Of a stretch of DNA of 64,000 bases, positions 1 through 9,251 are shown piece by piece; position 1 is the first letter of the stretch, and each line of letters begins with the position of its first letter. A model generated the notes under the pieces. That model ran no database searches. It worked only from the letters and a program-made list of their open reading frames with translations, and had not been told where the DNA came from. The DNA comes from Dinoroseobacter sp049800775 (GTDB lineage: Bacteria > Pseudomonadota > Alphaproteobacteria > Rhodobacterales > Rhodobacteraceae). The translations under genes were made by a program, and so were the position numbers. The stretch lies in contig NZ_JBNAFR010000012.1 of NCBI RefSeq assembly GCF_049800775.1, forward strand, positions 31,220 to 95,219, in the 5' to 3' direction.

Positions 1-261
1 GGTCTCGGTCAACTAATGCCGGACACAGCGCGCGCGCTTGGCGTCGATCCCCATGACTGGCGCGAGAACCTCGACGGCTCCGCCCGGTATCTGGCGCAGA
101 TGATGGCCGAGTTCGGCGATGTTCGCCTCGCCCTCGCTGCCTACAACGCAGGCCCCGAAGCCGTGGCCCGCCACGAGGGCATCCCACCCTACCGAGAAAC
201 GCAAAACCACGTCAGTCGTGTGCTGGCCGTGTTCAACAGGCTTGAAGGAGAGACCTCGTGA
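1..261 (+). CDS. Lytic transglycosylase (VirB1-like), 5' end missing
   Basis: The reading frame is open from base 1, so only the C-terminal part of the gene is present. The visible part starts GLGQLMPDTA and contains LALAAYNAGPEAV and a final NHVSRVLAVFNRL, the standard blocks of the SLT (lysozyme-like) fold; the catalytic Glu would lie before base 1. The family cuts peptidoglycan so that a conjugation machine can cross the wall. The stop overlaps the virB2 start (ATGA), so it is the first visible gene of the virB operon. A second SLT-domain gene lies at 3349. Confidence 0.85.
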   Translation, partial: GLGQLMPDTARALGVDPHDWRENLDGSARYLAQMMAEFGDVRLALAAYNAGPEAVARHEGIPPYRETQNHVSRVLAVFNRLEGETS

Positions 262-548
262 AACCAAACCCGAACGCCACCCTGGCCATGGCAACGCTCC
301 TGTTTGCCATGGCCTCCCCTGCCCTGGCGCAGAGCATCGACCTGTCACCTATCCAGACCCTTCTCCAAGGGATTGTCGACGCCATCACTGGCCCACTTGG
401 CATCGTGATTGGCACCCTTGCCCTGATTGGTGTCTTCCTCTCCTGGCTCTTCGGCATTCTCGATTTCCGCCAGGCACTGTGGGTCCTTGTTGCCATCGCG
501 GGCATCGCCGCTGCGCCGACCATCGTCGCTGCAATCTGGACAACCTGA
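258..548 (+). CDS. virB2: VirB2 major pilin (TrbC/VirB2 family)
   Basis: A 96-residue protein with an N-terminal signal peptide ending at about ASPALAQ (residue 25) and two hydrophobic segments at about 45-65 and 72-92. Size, topology and position (after virB1, before virB3) match the cyclic or processed VirB2 pilin that builds the conjugative pilus. It overlaps the preceding gene by four bases and is followed 11 bases later by virB3, indicating one transcript. Confidence 0.88.
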   Translation: MKPNPNATLAMATLLFAMASPALAQSIDLSPIQTLLQGIVDAITGPLGIVIGTLALIGVFLSWLFGILDFRQALWVLVAIAGIAAAPTIVAAIWTT

Positions 549-559
549 GGATCACCAAG

Positions 560-841
560 ATGGCAGCGGAACAGTCCCCCCTCTTCACCGGGCTCGTGCG
601 TCCCCCCAAATTGATCGGATTGCCGATCATGTACGCCATGGTCTGGCTGTTCGGGTCCGTTTTGCTGTTCCTGTGGATCCAGCATTGGGCCGTTGCCATT
701 GCGGCAGCGGCGGCCTATCCGGCCCTTTGGAAAGCGGCGGATTGGGACCCCAATTTCCTAGACGTGGTGGCCACCACTCTGCAGGAAACCCCACCGACCG
801 CGAACCGTCGAATACACGGGGGCGACAGCTATGCCCCGTGA
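560..841 (+). CDS. virB3: VirB3 inner-membrane protein of the T4SS
   Basis: A 93-residue protein beginning MAAEQSPLFTGLVRPPKLIG. The motif with two close hydrophobic segments (about 17-55) is typical of VirB3, which associates with the VirB4 ATPase at the inner membrane. I chose the ATG at 560 because it follows virB2 closely; the frame is open further upstream but that part is antisense-like. The 3' end overlaps the virB4 start by 11 bases. Confidence 0.88.
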   Translation: MAAEQSPLFTGLVRPPKLIGLPIMYAMVWLFGSVLLFLWIQHWAVAIAAAAAYPALWKAADWDPNFLDVVATTLQETPPTANRRIHGGDSYAP

Positions 842-3194
842 CGACGTCCAAGCGCAGGACACGCTTCTTCCGGCATGGACCGGCAGGGAAAGACAACTGG
901 CCCATATGCTGCCCTATGTGAGCCTGGTCGACGGCCAGACAGTTCGAACGCGCGGCAATGAACTCTTCCAGTGCCTTCGACTGAAGGGCGTCAACAGCAA
1001 TACGACAGATGATGTGTACCTCGACAAAACACGGGCGCTTTTTGCGCAGATCATCGCCCAGATCGGTCCGGATTTCGGGTTCTATGTGCACAAGGTCTCG
1101 AAGGGGATTGAACACCACCTGCGGCCAATTGAAGGCGATGATTTCGCTGCGGCTGTAGATACCGAGTGGCGCAGATTTCTGGATCAACGTGGCCTTCGGG
1201 ACAAAACGCTGACGTTGACCGTGGTGCATCGCCCTGCCCTCGTGTCACGTCTGCCCTTTTCGACGCGCAAATCCGTCTCGCTCCTGGCGACCCAGACGGA
1301 GAAACGCTTGCGCCGCCTGGGCGAAGTTGTCGGCTTCCTGAAATCAACCTTCGCGGATATGTCCCCGCGCCTCCTCAAGGCAAGCACGGGTGAGCTTCTG
1401 GGCTTTCTTGGAGGCCTGAACACGGGCCAGGAACTGCCCCTCTTCCTGTCCTCCAAATTTGGCTTTGTGGCGCATGACGTTGCCAACTGCCGGGTCACCT
1501 TCAAGGGCGCAAGCTTTGTCGTTTCCGATGGCGCGGTGGGGACGCGTTACGGGACCACATTCGCCATCAAGACCTATCCTCCGAAGACCGCCTGCACGAT
1601 GTTCGATGACCTGAACCTGCCGGTGGATATGGTCGTCACCCATTCGTTCACGCCCATCAATTCGAACATCATGGGATCGCGGATCAAGCGCCAACGTCGG
1701 CTGATGCGCGCCGCCGATGACGGCGCAATCTCATTGGAAGCCCAACTCGCCGACGCACTCGACGATCTGGAATCCAAACGCCTCAGCTTTGGCGATCACC
1801 ACATGACTGTCACTGTCTTCGGTGACACACCGGAAGAGCTCAGCGCCATTGCCGGGGAAGTGCGCAACATCGGGGCGTCCGAAGGTGTCAATCTGATCAC
1901 CGAAGCATTCGCGGCAAAGACCCATTTCTTCGCGCAACACCCCGGAAACACTGCTGCCCGGAGCCGCAAGGCGGCAATCACCAACCGGAACTTTGCCGAC
2001 CTCGCTGCCTTTCATCGCACCCAACTCGGAAAGACCAACGATCAGGTCCCCTGGGGCCAAACAATCACGATGTTCCCCACACCGGAGCAATCCGCCTATC
2101 GCTTCAGCTATCATGAACAAGGCGCCCCGACCGCAGAGCCAACTGGCGGGCACACACTGATCCTCGGTCGTCCCGGATCAGGCAAGTCAGTCCTGTCTGC
2201 CTTCCTGCTCACGCAGGCGCGCCGCATCGGGGTGCGTGTCTTTGTTTTCGATTATCGCCAGGGCATGGAGATGGCTGTCCGGGCAAACGGTGGCCGCTTT
2301 TCGGCTGTGAAGGCGGGCGAGCCGACAGGCCTCAATCCTCTTCGCACCGAGATTGATGAGCGCGGTCAGGCCTGGTTGTCCGATTGGCTGGCGGCCTTGA
2401 TCCATCGCGAAGACAAGCCTCTGTCACCAGCCCAGGCAAACCGGATTCAGGAAGTGGTCCGCCAGAACGCAACCGCGGCCCATGACGACCTCCGGAACTG
2501 GTCTGATCTCGCATCGCTCTTTGGATCGACGGATGACAATGGCGACCTGCATGAGCGGTTTCTGGAATGGACAGAAACCGGGCGATACGGCTGGATCTTC
2601 GGACAGACCCAGAAGGATACGTTTTCGCTCGAGGGTGAAATCGTCGGCTTCGATCTCACCGGTATCCTCGACAGCGAAAGCGAGAAGGAGCGCATGGCCG
2701 TTCTGTCCTACCTTTTTCGGCGGGTCGAACGGAAAATCGAGGATCGCAAACCCACAATCATCGTCATCGACGAAGCCTGGAAGGCGCTGGACAATCCTTA
2801 TTTTGCCGAGCGATTGTCCAACTGGCTGGTCACCGCTCGAAAACAGAACGCGGTTGTCGTGATGATGACCCAATATGCCAGCCAGCTGGAACAGACGCGG
2901 ACCGGCAAAACCATCATCGAAGCCGTTCCGACACAAATCCTGCTGCCCAATATTCGGGCCAATGCGTCCGACTACGCGATGCTCAATCTCAACGACAAAC
3001 AGCTCGATGTCCTGCTGAACACCGGGAGCAACTCACGTCTTGGGTTGGTGCGGGATGATCAGGGCTCCGTTGTCGTCGACACCGATCTCAGCGCTCTGGG
3101 TCCCCTGCTTACAATCCTCGGTGGGATGGAAAAGGGCGAACAACTGGTTGGCACGGACTACCGAACACGTCCCGACTTCTGGAGGCTGCCATGA
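831..3194 (+). CDS. virB4: VirB4 T4SS ATPase
   Basis: A 787-residue protein, the normal length for VirB4. It has an N-terminal CagE/TrbE-type domain and a C-terminal ATPase domain with Walker A GRPGSGKS at about 446-453 and Walker B TIIVIDEAW at about 641-649. VirB4 energises pilus assembly and substrate transfer from the cytoplasmic face of the inner membrane. It overlaps both virB3 and the small lipoprotein gene after it, so translational coupling is likely. Confidence 0.95.
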   Translation: MPRDDVQAQDTLLPAWTGRERQLAHMLPYVSLVDGQTVRTRGNELFQCLRLKGVNSNTTDDVYLDKTRALFAQIIAQIGPDFGFYVHKVSKGIEHHLRPIEGDDFAAAVDTEWRRFLDQRGLRDKTLTLTVVHRPALVSRLPFSTRKSVSLLATQTEKRLRRLGEVVGFLKSTFADMSPRLLKASTGELLGFLGGLNTGQELPLFLSSKFGFVAHDVANCRVTFKGASFVVSDGAVGTRYGTTFAIKTYPPKTACTMFDDLNLPVDMVVTHSFTPINSNIMGSRIKRQRRLMRAADDGAISLEAQLADALDDLESKRLSFGDHHMTVTVFGDTPEELSAIAGEVRNIGASEGVNLITEAFAAKTHFFAQHPGNTAARSRKAAITNRNFADLAAFHRTQLGKTNDQVPWGQTITMFPTPEQSAYRFSYHEQGAPTAEPTGGHTLILGRPGSGKSVLSAFLLTQARRIGVRVFVFDYRQGMEMAVRANGGRFSAVKAGEPTGLNPLRTEIDERGQAWLSDWLAALIHREDKPLSPAQANRIQEVVRQNATAAHDDLRNWSDLASLFGSTDDNGDLHERFLEWTETGRYGWIFGQTQKDTFSLEGEIVGFDLTGILDSESEKERMAVLSYLFRRVERKIEDRKPTIIVIDEAWKALDNPYFAERLSNWLVTARKQNAVVVMMTQYASQLEQTRTGKTIIEAVPTQILLPNIRANASDYAMLNLNDKQLDVLLNTGSNSRLGLVRDDQGSVVVDTDLSALGPLLTILGGMEKGEQLVGTDYRTRPDFWRLP

Positions 3195-3361
3195 GATTTC
3201 ACGTTCCCTTCTTGATCCTGATCTCAGCCCTCGCGGGATGCGAGCAGTACAGACCGTCCGAGGCCAACTGCTTCAGCTTCGTGGCGCGAGGGCCCGCCGA
3301 GAAGAACTGCAACTTTGAGCCCTTGGGCGATGCCGATCGCAGCACGGGGTGGCGCGAGTGA
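3191..3361 (+). CDS. Small lipoprotein, VirB7-like by position
   Basis: A 56-residue protein starting MRFHVPFLILISALAGCEQY. The LAGC lipobox puts the acylated Cys at residue 17, followed by a short soluble region with two further Cys (CFSF and NCNFE). ATG overlaps the virB4 stop (ATGA), and the 3' end overlaps the next gene by 13 bases. VirB7 proteins are tiny outer-membrane lipoproteins that stabilise VirB9. This is the only lipoprotein in the locus, so it is the best VirB7 candidate, although it sits in an unusual place for virB7. Confidence 0.6.
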   Translation: MRFHVPFLILISALAGCEQYRPSEANCFSFVARGPAEKNCNFEPLGDADRSTGWRE

Positions 3362-4506
3362 TCTCCAGATGCGCGGCATATCTTTGCACTATCTGCATCT
3401 GCTGGGGAACAGTGCAAGCTCAAGGTGTGCCAACCGTGGATGCCGGCTTGGCGGTGCGCAACCAGGCGGCAAATGCGCATCGCGAACGTGATCTCGCCGT
3501 TCAACGCGAAAAGCTCACCGTTAAAGAGCAGATCGCTGAGATCGAACGCGAGCAGCTAAGGGTGCTCCAGCAGATCCTCGACGCGCAAACGAGCTTTGAC
3601 GGCCAGGGCATTCCGGGCACCATCGACGCGCTCGAGGTCGGCGGAACGCCAGAGCAATCTGCAGATTTTCTATACGGCGCAGATGATCCCAATCCAGGTG
3701 CTGATCAGATGTTTGGCGATGCTGCACTCAATATTGAGCAGCTCATAATTCGCGTCGCACAGGAGACCCACGGTCTTGGGGGCGTCGGCCGCGCGGGACT
3801 GAGCGTCCGCCAATGGCGTGCCCTGCTGCAGGCTCTGATCTGGCAGGAAAGCCGGTTCACCATCGGCGCACGTTCACCGGTCGGTGCATTCGGTCTGACA
3901 CAAATCATGCCCGGCACCGCCGGCGATCTCGGCATCTATCCGGAATACTATGACAACCCCTACCTGCAGGTGCATGGCGGCGCGCGGTATCTCGCGGCAC
4001 AATTGGCGCGTTTTGACGGCAACATCATCTATGCGCTTGCCGCCTACAATGCGGGTCCGGGGCGGGTCATCGAATACAGCGGTGTGCCGCCATTCACGGA
4101 AACCCGGCACTACGTCACCGTCATCCCGCAAAAATACAACGCCTATCTTGCCCGCATGGGCGGCGCTGAAGCCCTTGGCACCATCGATCCGGCTTTGCTC
4201 GCAAATTCGAACCTATCCCTGACGAGCGCAGGTGCTGCGACCTACGGCAATCACTCGATGGCCTCCATTCAAGCCGCCGCCATGCGGATTGCCAGCATCG
4301 TCGAGCGCATCAGTGAAACGTCGGACCTGCAAGAGTCGATGGCGTTGAACGCCTACGCGCGCGCTGAACTTGTTCGGCTCATCGCCGCACGCACACGCCT
4401 GCAGGCGACCCGAACACGACCCTTGAGCGCGGCCGAGATCGCCATGGCCTCAGCGCAGCTTGAGGAACAGCAGTTCATGGATTTCACACTGGAGGACTTG
4501 GAATGA
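3349..4506 (+). CDS. Lytic transglycosylase with VirB5-like ends
   Basis: A 385-residue exported protein with a GTG start inside the preceding gene. Signal peptide ends near VQAQG (residue 25). A charged helical stretch (about 30-80, rich in E, Q and R) precedes an SLT domain (about 140-270) with the catalytic Glu in LIWQESRF and the blocks GAFGLTQIMPGTA and ALAAYNAGPG. Unusually, its mature N-terminus (AQGVPTVD) and C-terminus (EEQQFMDFTLEDLE) nearly match those of the next protein, VirB5. It looks like a VirB5-type scaffold with a transglycosylase domain inserted. Stop and next start overlap (ATGA). Confidence 0.85.
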   Translation: MARVISRCAAYLCTICICWGTVQAQGVPTVDAGLAVRNQAANAHRERDLAVQREKLTVKEQIAEIEREQLRVLQQILDAQTSFDGQGIPGTIDALEVGGTPEQSADFLYGADDPNPGADQMFGDAALNIEQLIIRVAQETHGLGGVGRAGLSVRQWRALLQALIWQESRFTIGARSPVGAFGLTQIMPGTAGDLGIYPEYYDNPYLQVHGGARYLAAQLARFDGNIIYALAAYNAGPGRVIEYSGVPPFTETRHYVTVIPQKYNAYLARMGGAEALGTIDPALLANSNLSLTSAGAATYGNHSMASIQAAAMRIASIVERISETSDLQESMALNAYARAELVRLIAARTRLQATRTRPLSAAEIAMASAQLEEQQFMDFTLEDLE

Positions 4507-5336
4507 CACATCGCACTTTCAGTTGGGCGCGACGCCGTCTTTGCCTGACCGCCTTGGGTCTGGTGATGGCAACGGCCCCTGCCCCTTTCCTCATTGCACC
4601 GGCGGTCGCCCAAGGCGTGCCGACGGTCGATACTCAAAACATCGCGCAGGAGATCCAGCAACTCCGGCAGATGATCGAAGACGAGGTCCTGCAGAACGAA
4701 CAACTCGTCCAGCTGCGTGAGCAATTCGCCACGCTTCAGGAGCAACTCGCCCAGCTTCAAGACACCTATGCTGCGCTGACGGGGCTGATGGAGCTTCCCA
4801 CTGTCATCCGCACCGAGATGGAGGACGAACTGAACGGGCTTCTTGATCAGGAGTTCGGCGACATCCTGGCGACAATTGATGCTATTCGCGAAGGCGACTT
4901 TTCCCGGCTCGCGGGCAACAGCGCAAGCCGGATCGAAACGCAAATTACCCGTGTCCTGGCCGAGGCCGGGTTTGACGAAGACACGCTGCGCGAGATGGCG
5001 ACAGGCGGCAATGACGGGGCAAGTCGCACCGCGACGCGCGCCACAACCGGCGCTGTCATGTCCGCCGCGGCCCAGACCTCCTATGAGGAGGCGGGCCAGT
5101 CTCTGCAACGGGTGGATCGCCTCGTTGGCATGATCGGCGACATGGAAGAGCTGAAAGACAGTGTTGATCTCAACACGCGCGTCACGGCGGAACTGGCAAT
5201 CGCGCTGGTCGCGATGTGGCAACTCGAAGCTGTGCAAACGATCGGGACCGGACAAACCGGCGTCATCGACGCAGCCACCATCGCCGAGGAACAACGTTAC
5301 ATGGATTTCACTCTGCCCGAGCTTGAAGCCAGATAG
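4503..5336 (+). CDS. virB5: VirB5-like minor pilin protein
   Basis: A 277-residue exported protein. The signal peptide is long, with cleavage near AVAQG (about residue 36). The mature protein starts GVPTVD and continues into a Gln/Glu-rich coiled coil (about 42-90), then a helical region. VirB5 caps the pilus tip and mediates contact. Identification rests on position before virB8, size, coiled coil and export signal. The C-terminal EEQRYMDFTLPELE is shared with the upstream transglycosylase. A good ribosome-binding site for the next gene (AGGAGA) overlaps its stop codon. Confidence 0.72.
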   Translation: MTHRTFSWARRRLCLTALGLVMATAPAPFLIAPAVAQGVPTVDTQNIAQEIQQLRQMIEDEVLQNEQLVQLREQFATLQEQLAQLQDTYAALTGLMELPTVIRTEMEDELNGLLDQEFGDILATIDAIREGDFSRLAGNSASRIETQITRVLAEAGFDEDTLREMATGGNDGASRTATRATTGAVMSAAAQTSYEEAGQSLQRVDRLVGMIGDMEELKDSVDLNTRVTAELAIALVAMWQLEAVQTIGTGQTGVIDAATIAEEQRYMDFTLPELEAR

Positions 5337-5349
5337 GAGACGCTGGCCG

Positions 5350-6006
5350 GTGACGCGCGAAGCCGAAATTGTCGAAGAAGAACTGATCTACGGGGCACGC
5401 CGCCGCGAGCAGCTATGGCAGCGACTTGCATTCGCTGGTCTGATCTTCGGTGTTTTGGGCTGTCTTTCGGCCGCAGCCGTCTCAATCCTCGACGTCGATC
5501 CGGCTCCTGTTGTCGTACCCTATGACCCAGAGACCGGTCTGGCGCTTCCCAATGCATCGGTGGGCGCCGTCTCAGTCACGGAAAACCAGGCCATCATCGA
5601 GAGTGCCGTGTTTCGCTACGTGACCGACCGCGAAACCTACAATCAACTCGACAACGATGTCCGCGTGCGCAGCATTCTCGAGCGTTCCGACGGGGCCGCC
5701 GAGACTTCTATGCGCAACATCTGGAACAGTGCAAACACCGACGCCTATCCGCCCAAGGTCTATGGAGCCAATGCCCGCCTTGAGGTCGAGGTTCTCAGCA
5801 TCAACCGGATCGGGAGCAACCGTGCAACGGTTCGCTTGCGGAAGCGTCTAACCTCACCTCAGGGGATCCAGGCTGGTCTCTTCACGGCGACCCTGCTCTT
5901 CGAGTTTCGTCCTGAGGAGCGCCGGTCCATCGACGATGTCTGGACCAACCCCTTCGGCTTCACCGTCACCGAGTATGCCATTCGCTCCGACAGGTTGGAG
6001 AATTGA
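5350..6006 (+). CDS. virB8: VirB8 inner-membrane assembly factor
   Basis: A 218-residue protein with a short cytoplasmic N-terminus, one membrane helix (about 27-47) and a periplasmic domain containing RYVTDRETYN and a C-terminal WTNPFGFTVTEY, typical of VirB8. The frame is open far upstream, but the GTG at 5350 is chosen because AGGAGA lies nine bases before it and because it yields the normal VirB8 topology. VirB8 nucleates assembly of the translocation channel. Confidence 0.92.
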   Translation: MTREAEIVEEELIYGARRREQLWQRLAFAGLIFGVLGCLSAAAVSILDVDPAPVVVPYDPETGLALPNASVGAVSVTENQAIIESAVFRYVTDRETYNQLDNDVRVRSILERSDGAAETSMRNIWNSANTDAYPPKVYGANARLEVEVLSINRIGSNRATVRLRKRLTSPQGIQAGLFTATLLFEFRPEERRSIDDVWTNPFGFTVTEYAIRSDRLEN

Positions 6007-6008
6007 CA

Positions 6009-6707
6009 ATGCGCTTGATCCTCCCAGCTCTTCTGTCTGTTTCGATATCGGTTGCGGCAAACACCGCTTTTGCCGAGGCCATTCCAAGATCAGGACCGAA
6101 TGACAGCCGCGTCCGTGTGGCAACGTATCAGGACGGACAGGTCTATCGACTCAAAGTCAGCCTGACCCATGTGACGACGGTTGAGTTCGGACAAGGCGAA
6201 ACCATCCGCTCGATCATTGCTGGCGACACCGAAGGATTTCAACTCGACGGAGTGCCTGGTGGACGCGCATTTGCAGTGAAACCCAATGCCCGAGGGGTTC
6301 ACACCAACATCACCGTCTATACCAACCGGCGCAGCTACTACTTCAATGTGACTGAAAGTTCGTCACCCACATTCTACGTGGTGCAGTTTCGGTATCCCGA
6401 CGAAAACCGGCGACCCACAAACGCAGTTGCGCAACGCGCGCCGAACTACAACTACGCCGCTAGCGATCGGACGAATTTCACACCGTCTTCGGTGTGGGAT
6501 GACGGCACGTTCACTTTCTTCCGATTTCCTCGCAATGCGCCCGTTCCCGCGATCTTCCAGCACAACAATGGCCGCGAGCGAACCGTCAACAGCACGCAAG
6601 TCGAGGACGGCGTTCTGCGGGTCTCCGGTGTTGGCCACGAATGGGTCCTCAGGCTGGGGGACGAGATCGTCTGCATTCAATCGACCAATGCGGGGGCATC
6701 GTCATGA
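6009..6707 (+). CDS. virB9: VirB9 outer-membrane core protein
   Basis: A 232-residue protein with a signal peptide cleaved after about residue 22 (NTAFAEA). It contains the VirB9/CagX features, including the N-terminal beta domain and a C-terminal segment with VWDDGTFTFFRFP and HEWVLRLGDEIVCI. A TTG at 6003 is in frame, but GGAG at 5997-6000 is correctly spaced only for the ATG at 6009. VirB9 forms the outer-membrane core complex with VirB10. Stop and virB10 start overlap (ATGA). Confidence 0.92.
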   Translation: MRLILPALLSVSISVAANTAFAEAIPRSGPNDSRVRVATYQDGQVYRLKVSLTHVTTVEFGQGETIRSIIAGDTEGFQLDGVPGGRAFAVKPNARGVHTNITVYTNRRSYYFNVTESSSPTFYVVQFRYPDENRRPTNAVAQRAPNYNYAASDRTNFTPSSVWDDGTFTFFRFPRNAPVPAIFQHNNGRERTVNSTQVEDGVLRVSGVGHEWVLRLGDEIVCIQSTNAGASS

Positions 6708-8065
6708 GTGATATCGATGATCTCAGCAAACGCCTCGCCGCACTCGAAGGCGCGCAACCGTCCAAACCGAGATCAAAGCCCTCTCTTCTGGTGGGACTTC
6801 TTGGAACGAGCGCAATCGCGGTTCTGGGCCTGCTCGTTTACTCAGCTCTGCAGAAAACACCAGAAAACCCGCTCCCGACCGCGCAACCAGAAGAGTTTCA
6901 GATGACTGGGGATGGGTTTGGCGAAATCGAGCCCTTCGTGCCCCCTGCCCCGCCGGAACCCGAAGTCGTGGTTGTCGAGTCGGACCCCGAGCCGAATGCG
7001 GAATTGCTCGAACAACTTGCAGCCCTTCGTGCCGAGATCGAAGCGCTGCAGAACGCACCGGAACCGGTTGTTGAAGAAGACACCGCGGCCGCAGACGCCA
7101 TCAACGCACTGACGGCACAGATTGCCGCCCTGGAGGAAGCCTCACAAAGAGCGCAGGACCAATTTGCAGAAGAACTGGCCGCGCGAGATCGGGAGCTTCA
7201 ACAACTGCGGATGGACCTCGACCTCGCAAAACTGCAGACCCCCGCCCCTGCGCCTGGACCGTCAGAAGCCGATCTCCTGGAAGCCGAACGCCTGCGGTTG
7301 CAACGAGAGGAAGAAGCAAGACGCTTGGCTGAGCTGCAGCGTCGAAGGGACGAGGAAGCGGCGTTTCAGGAAGCGCGGATCAAGTCGCCGACCATCGCAT
7401 TTGGCGGAAACAGCACGGGCGAAGGCGAACTCGCGGAACGGACCTTCGAAGACGTGACCGACTTCGTCCTGAACGGCGCCCTACCCTCAACCGTCACGCA
7501 AGCCGAGGTCATCGCAAACCCCGGCAATACGATTGTGCAAGGCACGATGATCCAGGCCGCAATGGAGACGGCAATCTCGAGCGAACTCCCCGGGCAGGTC
7601 CGCGCGGTCATCACCGAGGACGTGCACTCCTATGACGGATCCCGCATCTTGATTGCGAGAGGATCGAAGCTGATCGGCCGATATCGTTCGGGTGCCGACA
7701 TCGCACAAAGCCGCATCACGATCGCCTGGGATCGGATCATCCTGCCCACCAACCAAACGGTCACTATCAGCTCGTTTGGAGGCGATGAACTTGGACGCGC
7801 CGGCGCTACGGGGTTTGTCGACACACGCTTCAAAGAGCGTTTCGGCTCGGCGGCCCTCATATCGTTGATCACCGCTTTACCCGGCGCCGCCGCGGCGCAG
7901 GTCCAGGATGAAACGTCTGCCGAAATCCTCGAAGATGTGGGTGACGACTTCGCGGACAGCGCCGACAGTGTCATAAACGACTACCTCTCCATCGGTCCGG
8001 TGATCTACGTCGAACAGGGCGCAAGGATCACTGTGATGGTGGACCGTGATCTGGAGATCTTCTGA
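6704..8065 (+). CDS. virB10: VirB10 core-complex protein (TrbI family)
   Basis: A 453-residue protein: short cytoplasmic N-terminus, one membrane helix at about 28-47, a Pro/Glu-rich and coiled-coil periplasmic stalk (about 60-225), and the C-terminal TrbI/VirB10 beta-barrel (about 240-453) with GSKLIGRYRSGADIAQSRI. VirB10 spans both membranes and senses ATP energy to gate the channel. The ATG at 6704 overlaps the virB9 stop; its own stop overlaps virB11. Confidence 0.94.
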   Translation: MSDIDDLSKRLAALEGAQPSKPRSKPSLLVGLLGTSAIAVLGLLVYSALQKTPENPLPTAQPEEFQMTGDGFGEIEPFVPPAPPEPEVVVVESDPEPNAELLEQLAALRAEIEALQNAPEPVVEEDTAAADAINALTAQIAALEEASQRAQDQFAEELAARDRELQQLRMDLDLAKLQTPAPAPGPSEADLLEAERLRLQREEEARRLAELQRRRDEEAAFQEARIKSPTIAFGGNSTGEGELAERTFEDVTDFVLNGALPSTVTQAEVIANPGNTIVQGTMIQAAMETAISSELPGQVRAVITEDVHSYDGSRILIARGSKLIGRYRSGADIAQSRITIAWDRIILPTNQTVTISSFGGDELGRAGATGFVDTRFKERFGSAALISLITALPGAAAAQVQDETSAEILEDVGDDFADSADSVINDYLSIGPVIYVEQGARITVMVDRDLEIF

Positions 8066-9048
8066 TGTCGGGCGCTTATCTCCAGGCCTCGCTCGACAAG
8101 CTACCCGATGCTTCTCGCGAGGACGTCATCGAGATTTGCATCAACCCTGACGGTTCTGTCTGGGGCGAATTCCACGGCGACAGGTTCATGTCGCCATTGG
8201 AACGCAGCCTGACGCCGACCGAGATCAAGGACATCGGAACCCAGATCGCATCGGCCTCAAACTCGACGATCAGCAAAGCCAAGCCCATCGTATCGGTGAG
8301 CATCAAGTACCGGGACCGCCCGGTGCGCGCGCAAGTCATCATGCCACCAGCCGTCAGCGAAGGCATGTCGATCTCGCTGCGGTTTTTCACCTCCCTGCCC
8401 CTCCACGACGTCGAGTTGAAATTCCTTTTTGGGGCCGAACGTAGCCTCGAGACAGACAGGTTGAACAGAAACCGGGAGCTTCGAGATGTCGTCAAAGGCG
8501 GCGATATCTACGCCGCGATCCGCTTCTGCGTGGCACACAAGCTGAACATGATCGTTTCAGGCGGCACCTCGACCGGCAAGACTGTAGCTGCGCGTAAGAT
8601 CCTGTCGTTCGTCGCGCCAGAAGAACGCATCATCACAATCGAGGAAGCCGCTGAACTGATCCCTGCGCAACCAAATGTCGTGACCCTGCTGGCCAGCAGG
8701 GAAGAGAGAACACGCAACGCTGACACGTTGCTGACATCGACTTTGCGCATGCGCCCGGATCGCATCGTTCTGGGCGAGGTCAGAGGCTCCGAAGCAATGA
8801 CCTTCCTTGAAGCGATCAACACCGGCCACGGCGGATCCATGACCACTTTGCACGCCGAAACGCCCCAGTTGGCAATTCAACGCCTAGCGATCGCCGCTCT
8901 CAAGACTGAAGTGCCGATGACCCACACCGACATGGTACAATACATCGAAAGCTCAATTGACGTGATCATCCATGCCGCGCGCCATGCAGGCGACCGCGGG
9001 ATCACGGAATTCTATTTGCCCGGACAAACGGGAGGAAACGCAACATGA
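8065..9048 (+). CDS. virB11: VirB11 traffic ATPase
   Basis: A 327-residue hexameric ATPase of the secretion/traffic family. Walker A is GGTSTGKT (166-173), the Asp/Glu boxes surround ITIEEAAEL (about 190-198), and Walker B RIVLGEVRG with the family His box GHGGSMTTLHA follows (about 233-263). VirB11 works with VirB4 at the inner membrane to switch between pilus building and DNA transfer. Its stop overlaps the following DUF4177 gene. Confidence 0.95.
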   Translation: MSGAYLQASLDKLPDASREDVIEICINPDGSVWGEFHGDRFMSPLERSLTPTEIKDIGTQIASASNSTISKAKPIVSVSIKYRDRPVRAQVIMPPAVSEGMSISLRFFTSLPLHDVELKFLFGAERSLETDRLNRNRELRDVVKGGDIYAAIRFCVAHKLNMIVSGGTSTGKTVAARKILSFVAPEERIITIEEAAELIPAQPNVVTLLASREERTRNADTLLTSTLRMRPDRIVLGEVRGSEAMTFLEAINTGHGGSMTTLHAETPQLAIQRLAIAALKTEVPMTHTDMVQYIESSIDVIIHAARHAGDRGITEFYLPGQTGGNAT

Positions 9049-9251
9049 AGACCTTTGAACACGAAGTCCTGACTTACGATCTTTCGGAGCAAGGTATGAC
9101 AGCTCAAATGAAGACTGAACTTGCAGAATGGGGGCATGCCGGCTTTGAAGTCGTATCTGTAGTCAACTCGGACAACTACCGAAGTGTCGTTACAGTGTTC
9201 CTCAAACGCTCAAAAGACGATGAGAGCGACAAGCCTGGACAAGCGGCATGA
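9045..9251 (+). CDS. Small DUF4177-like protein
   Basis: A 68-residue soluble protein. The pattern EWGHAGFEVVSVV followed by VTVFLKRSKD matches the small DUF4177 family (about 60 residues, usually WELV[SA]V then [FL]KRP). No biochemical role is established for that family. It overlaps virB11 (ATGA) and the next gene (ATGA), so it is co-translated with the secretion machine and may be an accessory of it, but that is inference from position only. Confidence 0.7.
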   Translation: MKTFEHEVLTYDLSEQGMTAQMKTELAEWGHAGFEVVSVVNSDNYRSVVTVFLKRSKDDESDKPGQAA

